Origin: Asterella californica
Lineage: Eukaryota > Streptophyta > Marchantiopsida > Marchantiales > Aytoniaceae
Reading direction: 5' to 3'
Assembly: GCA_036924285.1 (NCBI GenBank)
Contig: JAYKYS010000002.1
Coordinates: forward strand, 36,130,501 to 36,194,500
DNA length: 64,000 nt
Every line of letters starts with the position of its first letter. Position 1 is the stretch's first letter. A program made the position numbers and the translations under genes. This document shows, piece after piece, positions 33,222 to 43,527 of this stretch. The notes below the pieces were generated by a model, which searched no databases, was not told where the DNA came from, and saw nothing but the letters and a program-made list of their open reading frames with translations.

Positions 33222-35621
33222 CTATGGTGACCCTATGCGAAAATCCTTAAACTCTTCAGTGACTTTAGGAAGAGAACCACTCCGCAAGTTCTCCCGATTG
33301 CGCTCATGGTTAGGCGGTACAGTTAGAAACTGCACTGCTCTCTTACCGTCTTGATTTCTGATCCTAGCATATGCAGACCCATCATCCAGCACCTTGGTCT
33401 CCATCCTTACAGCCGTAATGTATGGCTGTCCAAGAATTACCGGATACGAAGTAGTGTCTTGAACAAAAAAGTTTTGCTCTATGACTACATCTCCAATCTT
33501 TACCCTTACATCCGGACAAGCACCGTAGAGTTCTCCCCGTGTGTTGTTCGCTGCCCGGATCATCCAACCATGCTCTGTGTCAATGGGCCACTTCCCTCGC
33601 TTATAGACATCTTTGGATACGATGTTAATCTCAGATCCATGGTCAATGAGAGCAACTACCGGATCTACCAAATCTCCTATCTTCACCAAGGTCTCCGTAG
33701 TACCTCTAGCCCAATGTCCCCTAGTATAATAACTGGGAACCCTATCATCTCCCTCATCTTCATCGACAGCAAATCGAACCTTATGACTGGTGCAATATTT
33801 AGCTAACTCTTGCTCCTCCTCCTTCGTTATTCTCGTATCTAGAGCGTTTGTCATAGCAGTCTCTCCTGTCAACTGCCTCTTCCTCTTGATGGTGTCAATA
33901 ATGACATCATGGAACTCCTTCTTTGCTATTCCAAAGATCTCTCGTAAAGTAAACGCAATCTTTGCGTTGAGCACTCTCTCTTCTAACACCCCCTTCAAAT
34001 CTGTAGCAGCTTCAATATCCGACTGCAGCTTGTAGGTAGCAGGCTTACCTTTCTTACTCCTTTCTAACCTCTCTGTAGTAGATGGTGGAACTTCCTCCAT
34101 AGTCTCTTCTCGCACCGGCGTTGTATCTAGCCGAGGTTTCTCACCTCGTAACTGCCTCTTAGGAGTACTTCTCTCCTCACTAGGACCAGCATCATCCCTC
34201 CTACGCTTCTCCTCCATGAGAGCCTCATGTTGACTCTTTGCCAAGTAGGCGTGTACAGACATTGTATCTACTGGATCACTCCATCCAGTAGCACCTCTGA
34301 TTGTCGTGGCCACCTTGAGTAACTCACCCCTTGTTGCTTTTCCTTTCTCCATTGTGGTCACAGCATGACTCCATATTTCACTCGCCTTTACTTCCTCTTC
34401 AGAAGTACTATCTCTATCTTTCACTACCTCAACCCCATAGGTAGCGGCTTTTACTGATACCTCAGCATGTTGTGAAAGATAATCTTCTAAAACTTGCCTC
34501 ATCCCTCCTCTTCCAAAGTTAGTTTTGAGGATCTCACCTGTCTCCTTCAAGGCAACCTTCCCCTCCTTCCAGTAGATCACTCCTTGCCGTAGGATGTCAG
34601 CAAAGTCTCCGCACTCCTTCCGGTGATGTTCAGTGCTATCGCACCACATACATCTCTGCACATACCCTTGCTTTGGAGCGGTTTTGCCCTCAAGTACTCC
34701 TCCTTTCTCCTCTAGCCTTGCTAGCTTAATCTGCAAGTCTCTCATCCTTTTTACCAATTCCTCTATTGCATCTTTTTGAGGTGCAACCATAGGGACAGGA
34801 ACAGCAAGAAATGAAATAGGAGGTACTTGTACCGTAGGCGCTTGTACATTAGGCATTGTTGGTTGCCTACGGGGTAGTACGATTGGCGGTGGTCTCACTT
34901 CTTGCCTTACCACCACCTTCCCTCTCCGATACTCCCGCTTCGCAAGTACACCCACTGCTTCAGAAACCTTCCTCCAATCAGCCGTGAGTCCAGTATCTTC
35001 CATCCTGTCTTCCAGAAGTAGTTCCAACTCCTTCTGTAGCTCATTGTTAGCTGCTTGCAGAAATAGCTCCACTTTGTCGTTCTCCAATGTGAGCTTCTCC
35101 ATCCGAGACAACTGAAGGAACTGTCTCTCGAACTCCCTAAATAGCTCTGTAGCAACAAGCCCTTTATTGGGTTTGTTTACCCACTCCATGAATGACTTCT
35201 TAGTCACTCGATCTGCATCTTCTAGAGAATATTCTTCTTTTAATTGAAAAGTAAACTCTTCCCATGTAGCGCCATGAGAGTGAATGATCTCCTTCACATG
35301 CTCTCGTATCTCTGGTACGACAGCAAGCTCAAATGTGTTGACCATCTCTCTCTCCGGCACTTTACTCAACTCCATCTCCCTAGAATAGTACTTAAGGTAC
35401 TTGGAGATGTTCTTTCCATCAAACTGATCCAACAATCCCACAACAGACTGCAAAGCTCTAGTAGCCATTGTCTCTTTTCGTTCAGCGGCTTGTTGTTGTT
35501 GCATGATCAATGCGAATGCCTCAAGCAATCGCATGTCAGATCTTTTCAGTGGGTTCACCCTCGGGACCTCTCCAGACGTAGAAGCCTCATCTATGAATTG
35601 AGATAGGCTCTCAGCGTCCAT
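33222..35621 (-). CDS. gag: Ty3/gypsy gag-protease polyprotein
   Basis: The ATG at 35621 (MDAESLSQFIDEA) is the first Met; the frame is open a little further up without one. A capsid-like helical region (about residues 40-240) carries ISKYLKYYSREMELSKVPE. A proline-rich linker and a short coiled coil (about 295-320) lead to a CX2CX4HX4C zinc knuckle, CMWCDSTEHHRKEC. After a charged region comes a retropepsin-like aspartic protease, VVALIDHGSEINIVS, where DHG replaces the usual D-S/T-G, with VILGQPYITAVRMETKV downstream. Numbering counts from the GTG 13 codons before the Met. It ends at 33222 with TAG; pol lies in the -1 frame. No internal stop is present, so the element may still be competent. 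Confidence 0.93.
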   Translation of the reverse strand: MDAESLSQFIDEASTSGEVPRVNPLKRSDMRLLEAFALIMQQQQAAERKETMATRALQSVVGLLDQFDGKNISKYLKYYSREMELSKVPEREMVNTFELAVVPEIREHVKEIIHSHGATWEEFTFQLKEEYSLEDADRVTKKSFMEWVNKPNKGLVATELFREFERQFLQLSRMEKLTLENDKVELFLQAANNELQKELELLLEDRMEDTGLTADWRKVSEAVGVLAKREYRRGKVVVRQEVRPPPIVLPRRQPTMPNVQAPTVQVPPISFLAVPVPMVAPQKDAIEELVKRMRDLQIKLARLEEKGGVLEGKTAPKQGYVQRCMWCDSTEHHRKECGDFADILRQGVIYWKEGKVALKETGEILKTNFGRGGMRQVLEDYLSQHAEVSVKAATYGVEVVKDRDSTSEEEVKASEIWSHAVTTMEKGKATRGELLKVATTIRGATGWSDPVDTMSVHAYLAKSQHEALMEEKRRRDDAGPSEERSTPKRQLRGEKPRLDTTPVREETMEEVPPSTTERLERSKKGKPATYKLQSDIEAATDLKGVLEERVLNAKIAFTLREIFGIAKKEFHDVIIDTIKRKRQLTGETAMTNALDTRITKEEEQELAKYCTSHKVRFAVDEDEGDDRVPSYYTRGHWARGTTETLVKIGDLVDPVVALIDHGSEINIVSKDVYKRGKWPIDTEHGWMIRAANNTRGELYGACPDVRVKIGDVVIEQNFFVQDTTSYPVILGQPYITAVRMETKVLDDGSAYARIRNQDGKRAVQFLTVPPNHERNRENLRSGSLPKVTEEFKDFRIGSP

Positions 35622-35649
35622 GATTGGAAAAAACGTATCTCTCAACCCC

Positions 35650-35675
35650 AGACGTTTCACGTCGAGTTCACCAAC
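35650..35675 (-). promoter_or_regulatory. Primer-binding site region of the young gypsy element
   Basis: In - sense the 5' LTR ends CTACGACA, then GT, then TGGTGAACTCGACGTGAAA. The host gypsy has the same TGGTGAACTCGACGTGAAA shortly after its 5' LTR (about 27008). TGG fits the complement of a tRNA CCA end, but I cannot name the tRNA. Confidence 0.65.
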
Positions 35676-37959
35676 TGTCGTAGGGCGTGAAATATGGTCT
35701 GGGAATACACGGGGTATCTGGCTGTAGAGAGATACAACTGGATCTACGACCTAACCGATGAAAACTTATGCTCTCAATATCTAATCTATCAGTGTTTTTT
35801 GTAGGTTACTAGCGAGCTAACTTGACCCAAGTGTAGCACATGTGCATCACACAAATGACTCGGAGCTCGATTCCACTCTAGATAAAGGCAAGGCTCATAC
35901 ACGGTACGTGTCTGCTTTAGATCCCAAACACTCTTCATGCAATCTCTCATCCACATCCGCTTCACTACTTTCTTCTCGACAAACTACCTAATTGTAGCCT
36001 CTGACCTTCTATTGTTCGCTGATACGAGTTTGCTCAGGAAGATGTCCACAGCAAGGACCGCCTACTACACAAGCTTCCCAACGATACAAGACATATCGGC
36101 AGCAAAACAGCTAGAAACTCGAGGCGTGATACCGAGGATAACGGTACCTCAGCTTCAGCAAGACGTGGCACCTCCACTGAGCGTGATCGCCGTACCAATC
36201 TCACAATACAGCCTCCTTATCATCCACACGACACCTCCAAGAAGCACACCTCCCATCTTCAAGTCGTTTTTGTTCAACTCCAACCAAGAGATTTCAGCAA
36301 AATCTCTCTACGTCTTTCTCGTCTCGCTGCAAACTGAACTTTGACACTCTCGTGCCTTCACCTCGATTATCCAATCAGGCTCAAACTCCACAGGACATCC
36401 CCTCTGACCCTTCTCTACTACTGTATGAAATTTCAGTCTCAGATCTGACCCCCAACTGTTCGCGATGAATCAAGCCACCCGCCTGTGCTAACTTCTGAGC
36501 TTTACAGATCTCGATGGCCAAAATCCTAGATCTCCACACATTCTCTTACCCAATTGAACTGAAATTTCACATGTGACTAGCTGATAGGGCACACTCTCAT
36601 CCTGGAAAGTTTCACTCAGAGATCCAATCCCATGTGCACGGAGCAACTCAAGCTTTGAATCCAAAGAAAGCGGGTTTTCTCATACCTCTCAACTGTAACA
36701 GCCAACTTCAATTGATCATTTCAGGAGCAAATCCAACCCAAATGTAGGATTGTTTTACATCAATACAACCAGCACGGAGTGAACTACTCGATCCCCTTGA
36801 CAGCTCCTAAAGATCACCTCTCAAACTCCCGGATCACTCCAAAACGTGGCTCGGGGTACCGATTTGACCCCCCCTGACTTTCAACGTCCATCACTCTCTC
36901 CTCAGAATTCCAAATCGCCTGATCTTTGTCTCCAGAGTGTAGCCCGTCTCGAGAGCTTTCCAACAAGACCACTCACTCCTCAAATGACCCCCGGAAAGAC
37001 CTCCAAAACCCTAAAGCCGTCTGCAGATCTGGAATGGCGTTGATTGGTCGAAAATAGACCAATAAGAAACAGATCTGGAAACCTCTTTTGTCCTTTACTT
37101 GGTACCCTAGAACAACTATGACCTAGCTACCCTCTCATGCCTTCAAGGCATTGGTCCCAACCTTAGTTAATTACCCTCGTCAAACTATAGAGATCTTACT
37201 TAACATTTAAGATTCAGTACAAGGTCAAGATGACGACCTGGAACCGATTTACAATGAAAGGTACTACAAAAGGAAATGGAGAAGCCATCACTTGATTACA
37301 GTACTCCTCCCCAAAGTTCCTTGCGATCCACGCACGATGATTGATCTTCCGCCGACAGTGACACCGAACATCCACCCAGACGTTGAAAAGGATGTTGGCT
37401 GGATAATTCAAGTCCATTGGCCCTCCTCAAAGTAAGATGTACACTGTCAAGTCCCAGTCTTCTCCATACGTGACGATTGGTAAGATCACCGGAGTAGGCG
37501 AGTCCATCATCCTCCCCATGAACTCTTCTCCAAAGTGGGCGACGAACCACTGTCGAAAGTGATCGCGGTGGATCAAGTGAAGCTTGATATGGAACGGGTT
37601 CGGAAATGGCAGATTTGGAACTCGATTCAATCCTCCATCCATGAATACAACACTTGCTGCTCCTTCTTATCACGTAAGACACTAAGACACACTCATGAAA
37701 ACTATCCCAAAGAAGAATGCCTCACAAACCCCAACCTACTATCTTATACCTATGTTGACAACAAGAGCCATTCACGCGAACGTTCACGGATCATTGAGTC
37801 GGCACATCTCGTTATCGTGCGATCTCACATCCAGATCTCTGTGAACGTGACACCTAATACTCTCTCATGCGAACTACACAAAAGGTTCACCGAACACAAA
37901 AGAAAACACAACACCCGTTCTACACTGAATTCACATGTGGGACGTCTCACAACACGACA
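35676..37959 (-). repeat. 5' LTR of the young gypsy element
   Basis: 2,284 bp, matching 27381-29664 with three differences noticed by eye. It should drive transcription toward lower coordinates. Promoter elements within it were not resolved. Confidence 0.93.
37214..37642 (-). CDS. LTR-encoded ORF with two copies of a small domain (5' LTR copy)
   Basis: Counterpart of 28919-29347. It has the same 71-codon and 67-codon halves in one frame, separated by the same TGA (37427) and two glycine codons plus one more; that third codon lies at the T/C difference (proline or an equivalent). It lies in the sense strand of the element, upstream of gag. As part of the 5' LTR it could only be translated from a transcript that starts within or before the LTR. 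Confidence 0.4.
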
Positions 37960-38510
37960 CCGTTACAGGTTACATGCCATCAGAGTTGATACTAGGGCAA
38001 AAACCTGTGATGCCGATTGAGGAGGTTGTGCCTACTTGGAATGTTTTGCCATGGGAAGATGAAAGAAGTACAGAGGATCTTCTTGCATTAAGGATCCAGC
38101 AGTTAGAACGAAGACCTGAGGATGTTGCCAAAGCTGTGGAAAGGTTAAAGACTGCTAGAGAGAGAAACAAAGGCAGATTTGATAGAACGCATAGATTACG
38201 ACCCAAACCAGTTAAGGAAGGTGATTGGGTGTTAGTCTATGATAGTAGTCTTGATAATCAGCATAGCGCTATCAGAAAGTTTTCCAAGAGATGGTTCGGA
38301 CCTTATGTGGTGTTAGAAGTTTATGATAATGCCACATACTGTTTGAGAGAGTTAGATGGTGCAGTGCTCAAGATACCAGTCGCAGGGAAGAGAATCAAGC
38401 TCTTTAGAAGGAGAGGGGACGACCAGAACATTGCAGAGCTTACTGAGGATGAAGCTGAAGACTCAATGGAGGTTGAAGATGAATTTGAAGCTGAAGCTGA
38501 AGAATCTTGA
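37960..38510 (+). pseudogene. Integrase C-terminus of the host gypsy element
   Basis: Open from the guest LTR border: TGYMPSELILGQKPVMPIEE, then DWVLVYDSSLDNQHSAIRKF and YVVLEVYDNATYCLRELDGA, ending in an acidic tail and TGA at 38510. It aligns with the last about 185 residues of the guest's pol. The part of pol carrying the catalytic residues is missing on this strand. Confidence 0.9.
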
Positions 38511-38558
38511 TCTGGATCTGGCACATACCGGAGGATGTGCAGGTTCAGAGGGGGTGGA

Positions 38559-39930
38559 TGTCGCGCTACTTGGCGGCTACATGCTTGACTTCTACTCCGA
38601 CGCTTAGATTTAGTAGTTCTAGAAGTTAGCTCATACTACTTCTAGTCCTTTATATATATGTTTGACACCTTTGCATACGGTGTTAACACTATTTTGAGTC
38701 CTAGTAGGCTGATAGTATGTTAGTTATTTTGTTCAAGCATTTGTGCGCTTGTGCAAGTGACTTCTTACTTGTCTATGACGTTTAATGTACATAACTTAGG
38801 GTTTCCATGCTGATAGGGGTTTGAGCTCATGGGTTGTACTTACTTGTCGCCCATGCACGCTTTCTAGCTAATTTAAGTTATTTTTCAGGGCTATGTGTCA
38901 TTTTAGGTAGTTTAAGTTATACGCTGGCACTCTAGGGGGCTTGACGTGGTAGCCTATGAGTGTAGAAAAGTTACCAGGTAGTTTAAGGCACAAAAAGACA
39001 GTCAAGTGGAGCTATGAACTCCCATTGGTCCATTTTTGTCTTTTGTAAAACTCTAAGTTTAGAAACAGAGCTCTAGAGGAGAGTTCGAGCAATTGGTGAG
39101 GTATCTTCGAAATCTGAGAAGACAGGAAAGGAGAGCTCGTCGTGCCAAGCACTGTCAGTGAAATTTTTGCTCGATTTGGATCAATAAACAAGGAGTTATG
39201 CCCAATTGAAGTTCGGATTGTGCCAAAACTGCATCACTTTTGTTGATTTTGGGGTTTTCGGTGCCAATTGCAGCAGAATTGAGGAAATCACTTCAAAACT
39301 TCGTGGTTGCGTTCACTGTCAGGAGGGTTACGACTGTCCAAAAAGTTTCGACTCATTTGAGTAACTGAGTAATTCAGGGCGGCCGCTGAAGCAGAGGGGG
39401 TCTGAAAAGCTCTTAATCTAGAGCAGCGACTTTAGAGAAGGAGATCTGGAGTTCTACAAACAATCAGGAGTCCCAACTTCACAGGGATGTTCAGCATCCT
39501 GTAGACTTCAAATACTGTGAGAAGATTTGAAATTCATCGAGCCAATTCTCTGTTCTATGTCTGAATAGCTGTCTATGTATCAGAAATTGTCATAATTCTT
39601 TTATTCAGAACTTTTCTGTCAACATCTCGGTGCTAGAATTCAATCTCAGGCTGAAACTTCGTGTGTGTGTTCAGTAGTGCCTCATTTACATGTAGGGGAA
39701 GTTTAGAAGTCTAACCTTCATAGTTTTTCTCTCTTTGAGTGTCAAAGTTCACCGCTTAAGTCTATTACTACCAGTGAGACCTAAATTTCGCTTTTTGAGC
39801 ATATCAGAGGATCCTACACTCCTGTGTGAGTGTTTATAGCTCCTGTTGTGACCTGAAAGCCAACCTCTTGAGTAAACAACCACAATCAGAAGCCCGGCGC
39901 TTTCCTAGGTAGACGGATCACACTCCAACA
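38559..39930 (+). repeat. 3' LTR of the host gypsy element
   Basis: 1,372 bp, beginning TGTCGCGCTACTTGGCGGC and ending CACACTCCAACA. About eleven differences from 25624-26995 were noticed, including the last few bases. The polypurine tract GAGGGGGTGGA sits at 38548-38558. Confidence 0.85.
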
Positions 39931-39975
39931 ACGTAAGGTATACTTCCTAATAGTTTTGACAGAGGAAGAAACTTC

Positions 39976-40340
39976 AGATTACTTAGGGGAACCCAAGAAC
40001 CATGAAACATCTTTCGCTTTTGTCTCATCCCACAATTCCTTCATAAAAAAATTTGGTTCGGTAGGATACTCACGATCAATCCATGTATTTCTACATCTCC
40101 ACATTGACAACATCTCATGACAGAATGTTCGAAATCTACATAATTTTCTCAGATGTCCTCCAATTGGGATGTAATCAAATGATATCATATCTCTTTTTCA
40201 CTCCCTACAAGTAGTTACCTCGCATCGCTCTATACAGACTGCGCAATCTCTTTGAAGCCTTGATGGTGATTTTCTAATACACACACACTTCAGACCTTGA
40301 ATATATTCGTCTTGTAAAATTTGTCTGTAAAACATGTAGA
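39976..40340 (-). pseudogene. CACTA/Tnp2-like transposase fragment
   Basis: The - strand reads a cysteine-paired segment (CAVCIERC, then TTCRE with a stop where the second Cys would be), then SFDYIPIGGHLRKLCRFRTF and MLSMWRCRNTWID, ending KELWDETKAKDVSWFLGSP. This order (C-x2-C pairs, then FDYIPLxPxLKxLF-like, then an aromatic HxxW-like block and W-D) fits the N-terminal part of Tnp2-type (Transposase_21) CACTA transposases. At least one stop breaks it. The rest of the element may have been displaced across the gypsy insertion at 25624-39930, but I could not find coding sequence there. Confidence 0.45.
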
Positions 40341-41028
40341 GTGTCTGTCTTTCCGTAACACACTCTCCATCTTTTGACTGAAGACATTCCAGCTATTCTA
40401 TAAGAATTGTGAAGTGTATAGAAGCTAATCAATCCTTTCAATCCTAACTCTTTCCTGCTCCATTCTAGACCAACAGTTCATAGGAGAGCTCCCAACGTCA
40501 TATTCATCCACCTTTGTCGACGATCGTTCTGATTAGATTCTCCGAAAAGAGTTCTGAGAATCTTTTCTTGATAATGAACTGCCATATTTTTGATAAATTA
40601 TCTCATCTACGGACAATCAACTCTATGGAATACATAAGAATCAAGAAGATCACCAGATGAGTGATAAGTAAGATGATCTTTGTTTGAGCCCGGTGCAAAA
40701 TTTTCATCATCGTGATGCACATCACTGTTCGGTCCACTTCTTTCACTAGCTTCGAAACTCCTTCTCACATTCTCTAACTTGTTAAGCCTCCATTGGCAAA
40801 CACAATGCAGAGGATGTTCTAAATTCAAAAGACTAGTGATATCTTCTAACGGACCAAGTACTTCATGAGAGGTAATATTGGTTCGCTCTTGTGATGACAA
40901 CTTCTCTTTCATCACGTGCCTCCACTTTGTCTTGGCAGAAATCAATAAAAACCTCGGTCTGGCTCTTTCGCACAGGTACTTGGAGGACGATACATCAGTT
41001 CTCTGTTCACATTCAACGTGATGCACGC
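40341..41028. other. Unassigned DNA next to the transposase fragment
   Basis: The - strand frame at 41026-40607 (139 codons) has no recognised motif and no ATG context I can favour. It could be part of the CACTA-like element's upstream exons. Nothing else is supported. Confidence 0.3.
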
Positions 41029-42373
41029 TGTAGAGTTGAGAGTTTTCCTCGGGAAGGGCGGAACCTTCTGGCTGTGATATGAGCTTGAAGGCTGTGTTCG
41101 GTCTACTTAGGGAAGCACTAGACTCTTGACTGTGGCTGGTTTGCTCAAAGGATAGGCTTCAGGTTACAAGGTGATACTGAAAAACGCTCATACAAGTCTC
41201 TTGGCTCTTCTGATATGTTCAGGAGGCAAAGTTCAAGCTTAACTAGCAACGATAAGATCTGACGGCGAACTTTGGCAGTCAGGATTGAGAAATATGTGAA
41301 GGTTTAGACTTCAGAACTTCTCCTACATGTCAATGAGGTCCTACTGGATACACAAACAAAGTTTCAGCTTGAGATCAATTCAGAGCACCAAGATATGAGT
41401 AGAAACTTTCTGAACAGAGAAATTATGACAATTTCTAGTACCCAGCCAGCTATTTCGACCTATAACAGGAGATTGGCTCGATCAATTTCGAAGTTTCTTA
41501 CAGGATTTGCAGTACACAACTTGCTGAACACTCTTGGAGTTGGACCTCCTGATTGTACACAGAACTCCAGATTTCGTTCTCTGAAGTTGCTGCTCTAGAT
41601 TGCGAGCTTCTCGCAATCTAGAGCATACCCCCTCTTTACATACCCCCCCTCTTTCAGCGGCCGCCTTGAATTATTCAATAACTCAAATCACTTGAAACTT
41701 TTTTGACAGTCGTAGCCCGGCTGACAATGAACGCAACCACGAAAGTTTGAAGCGATTTCCTCAATTCTGCTGCAAATGACACTCAAAACCTCAAATTCAA
41801 CAGAAGTGCTGCAATTCTGACACAAATCGAACTTCAATCAGCCATAACTCCTTCTTTATTGCTCCAAATCGATCAAAAAATTGCTGATAGTGCTTGGGAC
41901 GACGAGCTCTATCTCCATGTGCTCTCAGATTTCGCAGTGTTCTCACCTATTGCTCGAAATCCACTCTAGAGCTCTGTTTCTAAACTTAGAGTTTTACAAA
42001 AGACAAAAATGGACCAATGGGAGTTCATAGCTCCACTTGAATGTCCTTTTGTGCCTTAAACTACCTAGTAACTTATCTACACTCATAGGCTACCACGTCA
42101 AGCCCCCTAGAATGCCAGCGTAAAACCTAAACTACCTAAAATGACACGCAACTCCGAAAAATAACTTAAATCAGCTAGAAAGCGTGCATGGGCGACACAC
42201 AAATACAACCCATGAGCTTAAACCCTATTAACATGGTAATCAACCTGCTAAGACTCAAAATATATAACATCTTCCAAAAATGGACTTCTCTGAGGTCTTA
42301 ACTTCACTAAGAGAGACTAACGCCTGACAGAGAAGTGAATCATTTACTATGTGAAATGATTCACATCACGACA
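41029..42373 (-). repeat. 3' LTR of the truncated - strand gypsy element
   Basis: On the + strand TGTAGAGTTGAGAG ... CACATCACGACA, 1,345 bp. Same family as the solo LTR at 16921-18243 and the partial copy at 63552-64000. Confidence 0.88.
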
Positions 42374-42419
42374 TCCACCCCCTCCAAACCTGCACATCCT
42401 CCGGTTTGTGCCAATCTCC

Positions 42420-43522
42420 TCAGTCTTCTGTTTGATCTTCATCATCATCGCTCTCCTCCGTCTCAGCCTCATCAGACACTAGGACGTCTCCGTCTCTGGT
42501 TGTCCTCAACTCTGACTCCAAAAAGTTGAATAACTCAACTGACCCTCTGCGTCTCTTGAATAGTTTCACACGTTTGCCAGCCACAGATAGCTTCAAAAGA
42601 GTACCATCCAACTCACGCAAACTATAAGTGGCATTCTCATACAAATCTAGCACAACATAAGGCCCGAATCATCTTCGAGAGAACTTACGAAGTGTCGAAT
42701 CCTGATTCTCCAACGTGCTATCATATATCAGAACCCAATCACCAACATGTATTAGCTTCGGTCATAGTCGGTGAGTCTTGTCAAAACGTTCCTTGTTATT
42801 GACTCGAGCCACCTTCAGCCTCTCCTGCGCATCAGCAAGATCCTCCTCCCTTCGCTCCAACTGCCTAATACGTAAATTTAGGAGTGAAGCACGATCTATA
42901 CCATCTTCTCACGGTAGCGTAGCCCACGTAGGAAAGTACTCCTCAGCAGGCATGATCGGTTTCTGACCCAACATAAGCTCAACTGGCATATAACCAGTCG
43001 TGGTACAGTGTGTAGTTCTATCAGCCCACAAAGCAAATGAAAGTAGTCTCGGTCATTCTCTGGGCTTACCATCGCATGCTTTCACTAAAGCGTGAACAAT
43101 AGAAGGGTGTCCTCGTTCACTCTTACCGATGCCCTCTAGATTCATAGCAGTAGTAAGTCGAAGCTTTACTCCATAACGAGCAAAATCCTCTTTCACTTCA
43201 GCGTCTCTCAACTCGCCTCTATCTGCACGTAATCTTCCAACCGATCCATAACGACATATGATATCTTCAAGCACGGACCTGCAGATATTCTCTGTAGTCT
43301 TCATCCGTAGTGCTCGTCCCTCCACATAGTTGGAGAGATCCTCTTGAGCCAACACCAGTAACGCATCCCTCATAACCCCGGTGGCATCATCACAAGATCA
43401 AGAACCCACTGAAAATGAATACTAGGTGGATAAGTATGAACAAGCTCATCTTTGTAACGGACTTTAGAGTAGAACTGGCAGTGCAGACATGACCCAACAA
43501 AGTCCACCACGTCTTGATACAA
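42420..43522 (-). pseudogene. gypsy pol part 2: integrase core and C-terminus (broken)
   Basis: Reads LYQDVVDFVGSCLHCQFYSK (zinc-finger cysteines), WVLDLVMMP (first Asp), RADRGELRDAE (second Asp), NLEGIGKSERGH (Glu), then a C-terminal block ending near 42420 with an acidic tail. Several in-frame stops and frame changes occur between 43050 and 42650. It joins part 1 exactly when the insertion 43528-49173 is removed. Confidence 0.88.
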
Positions 43523-43527
43523 ATCCT
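43523..43527. repeat. Target-site duplication, left copy (ATCCT)
   Basis: ATCCT here and at 49174-49178 flank the GAAGAC-rich element copy 2. Collapsing them restores the gypsy integrase zinc-finger region (KECY, then WKD, then LYQDVV). Confidence 0.9.

Larger units (their letters stand above)
27381..37959 (-). mobile_element. Complete young Ty3/gypsy element (10.6 kb), - strand
   Basis: Two 2,284-bp LTRs (35676-37959 is the 5' LTR and 27381-29664 the 3' LTR in - sense) bracket gag-protease and pol. LTR ends are TGTCG...CGACA. A polypurine tract (GAGGGGGTGGA in - sense) adjoins the 3' LTR at 29665-29675, and TGGTGAACTCGACGTGAAA follows the 5' LTR. I saw only three differences between the LTRs, at about 28066/36361, 28211/36506 and 29122/37417, so insertion is recent. 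The flanks (GGCGT at left, CCGTT at right) do not match and lie in different genes of the host element. Confidence 0.93.
25624..39930 (+). mobile_element. Ty3/gypsy element, internally deleted, hosting a second gypsy
   Basis: It is framed by two 1,372-bp direct repeats (25624-26995 and 38559-39930). Only the N-terminal gag (27072-27380) and the integrase C-terminus (37960-38510) of its own genes remain. The middle is replaced by a complete - strand gypsy element (27381-37959). A polypurine tract (GAGGGGGTGGA) ends at 38558, right before the 3' LTR. Flanks read AACGT before 25624 and ACGTA after 39930, sharing ACGT as the probable target duplication. By eye the LTRs differ at about eleven positions, so the element is older than its guest. 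Confidence 0.85.
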
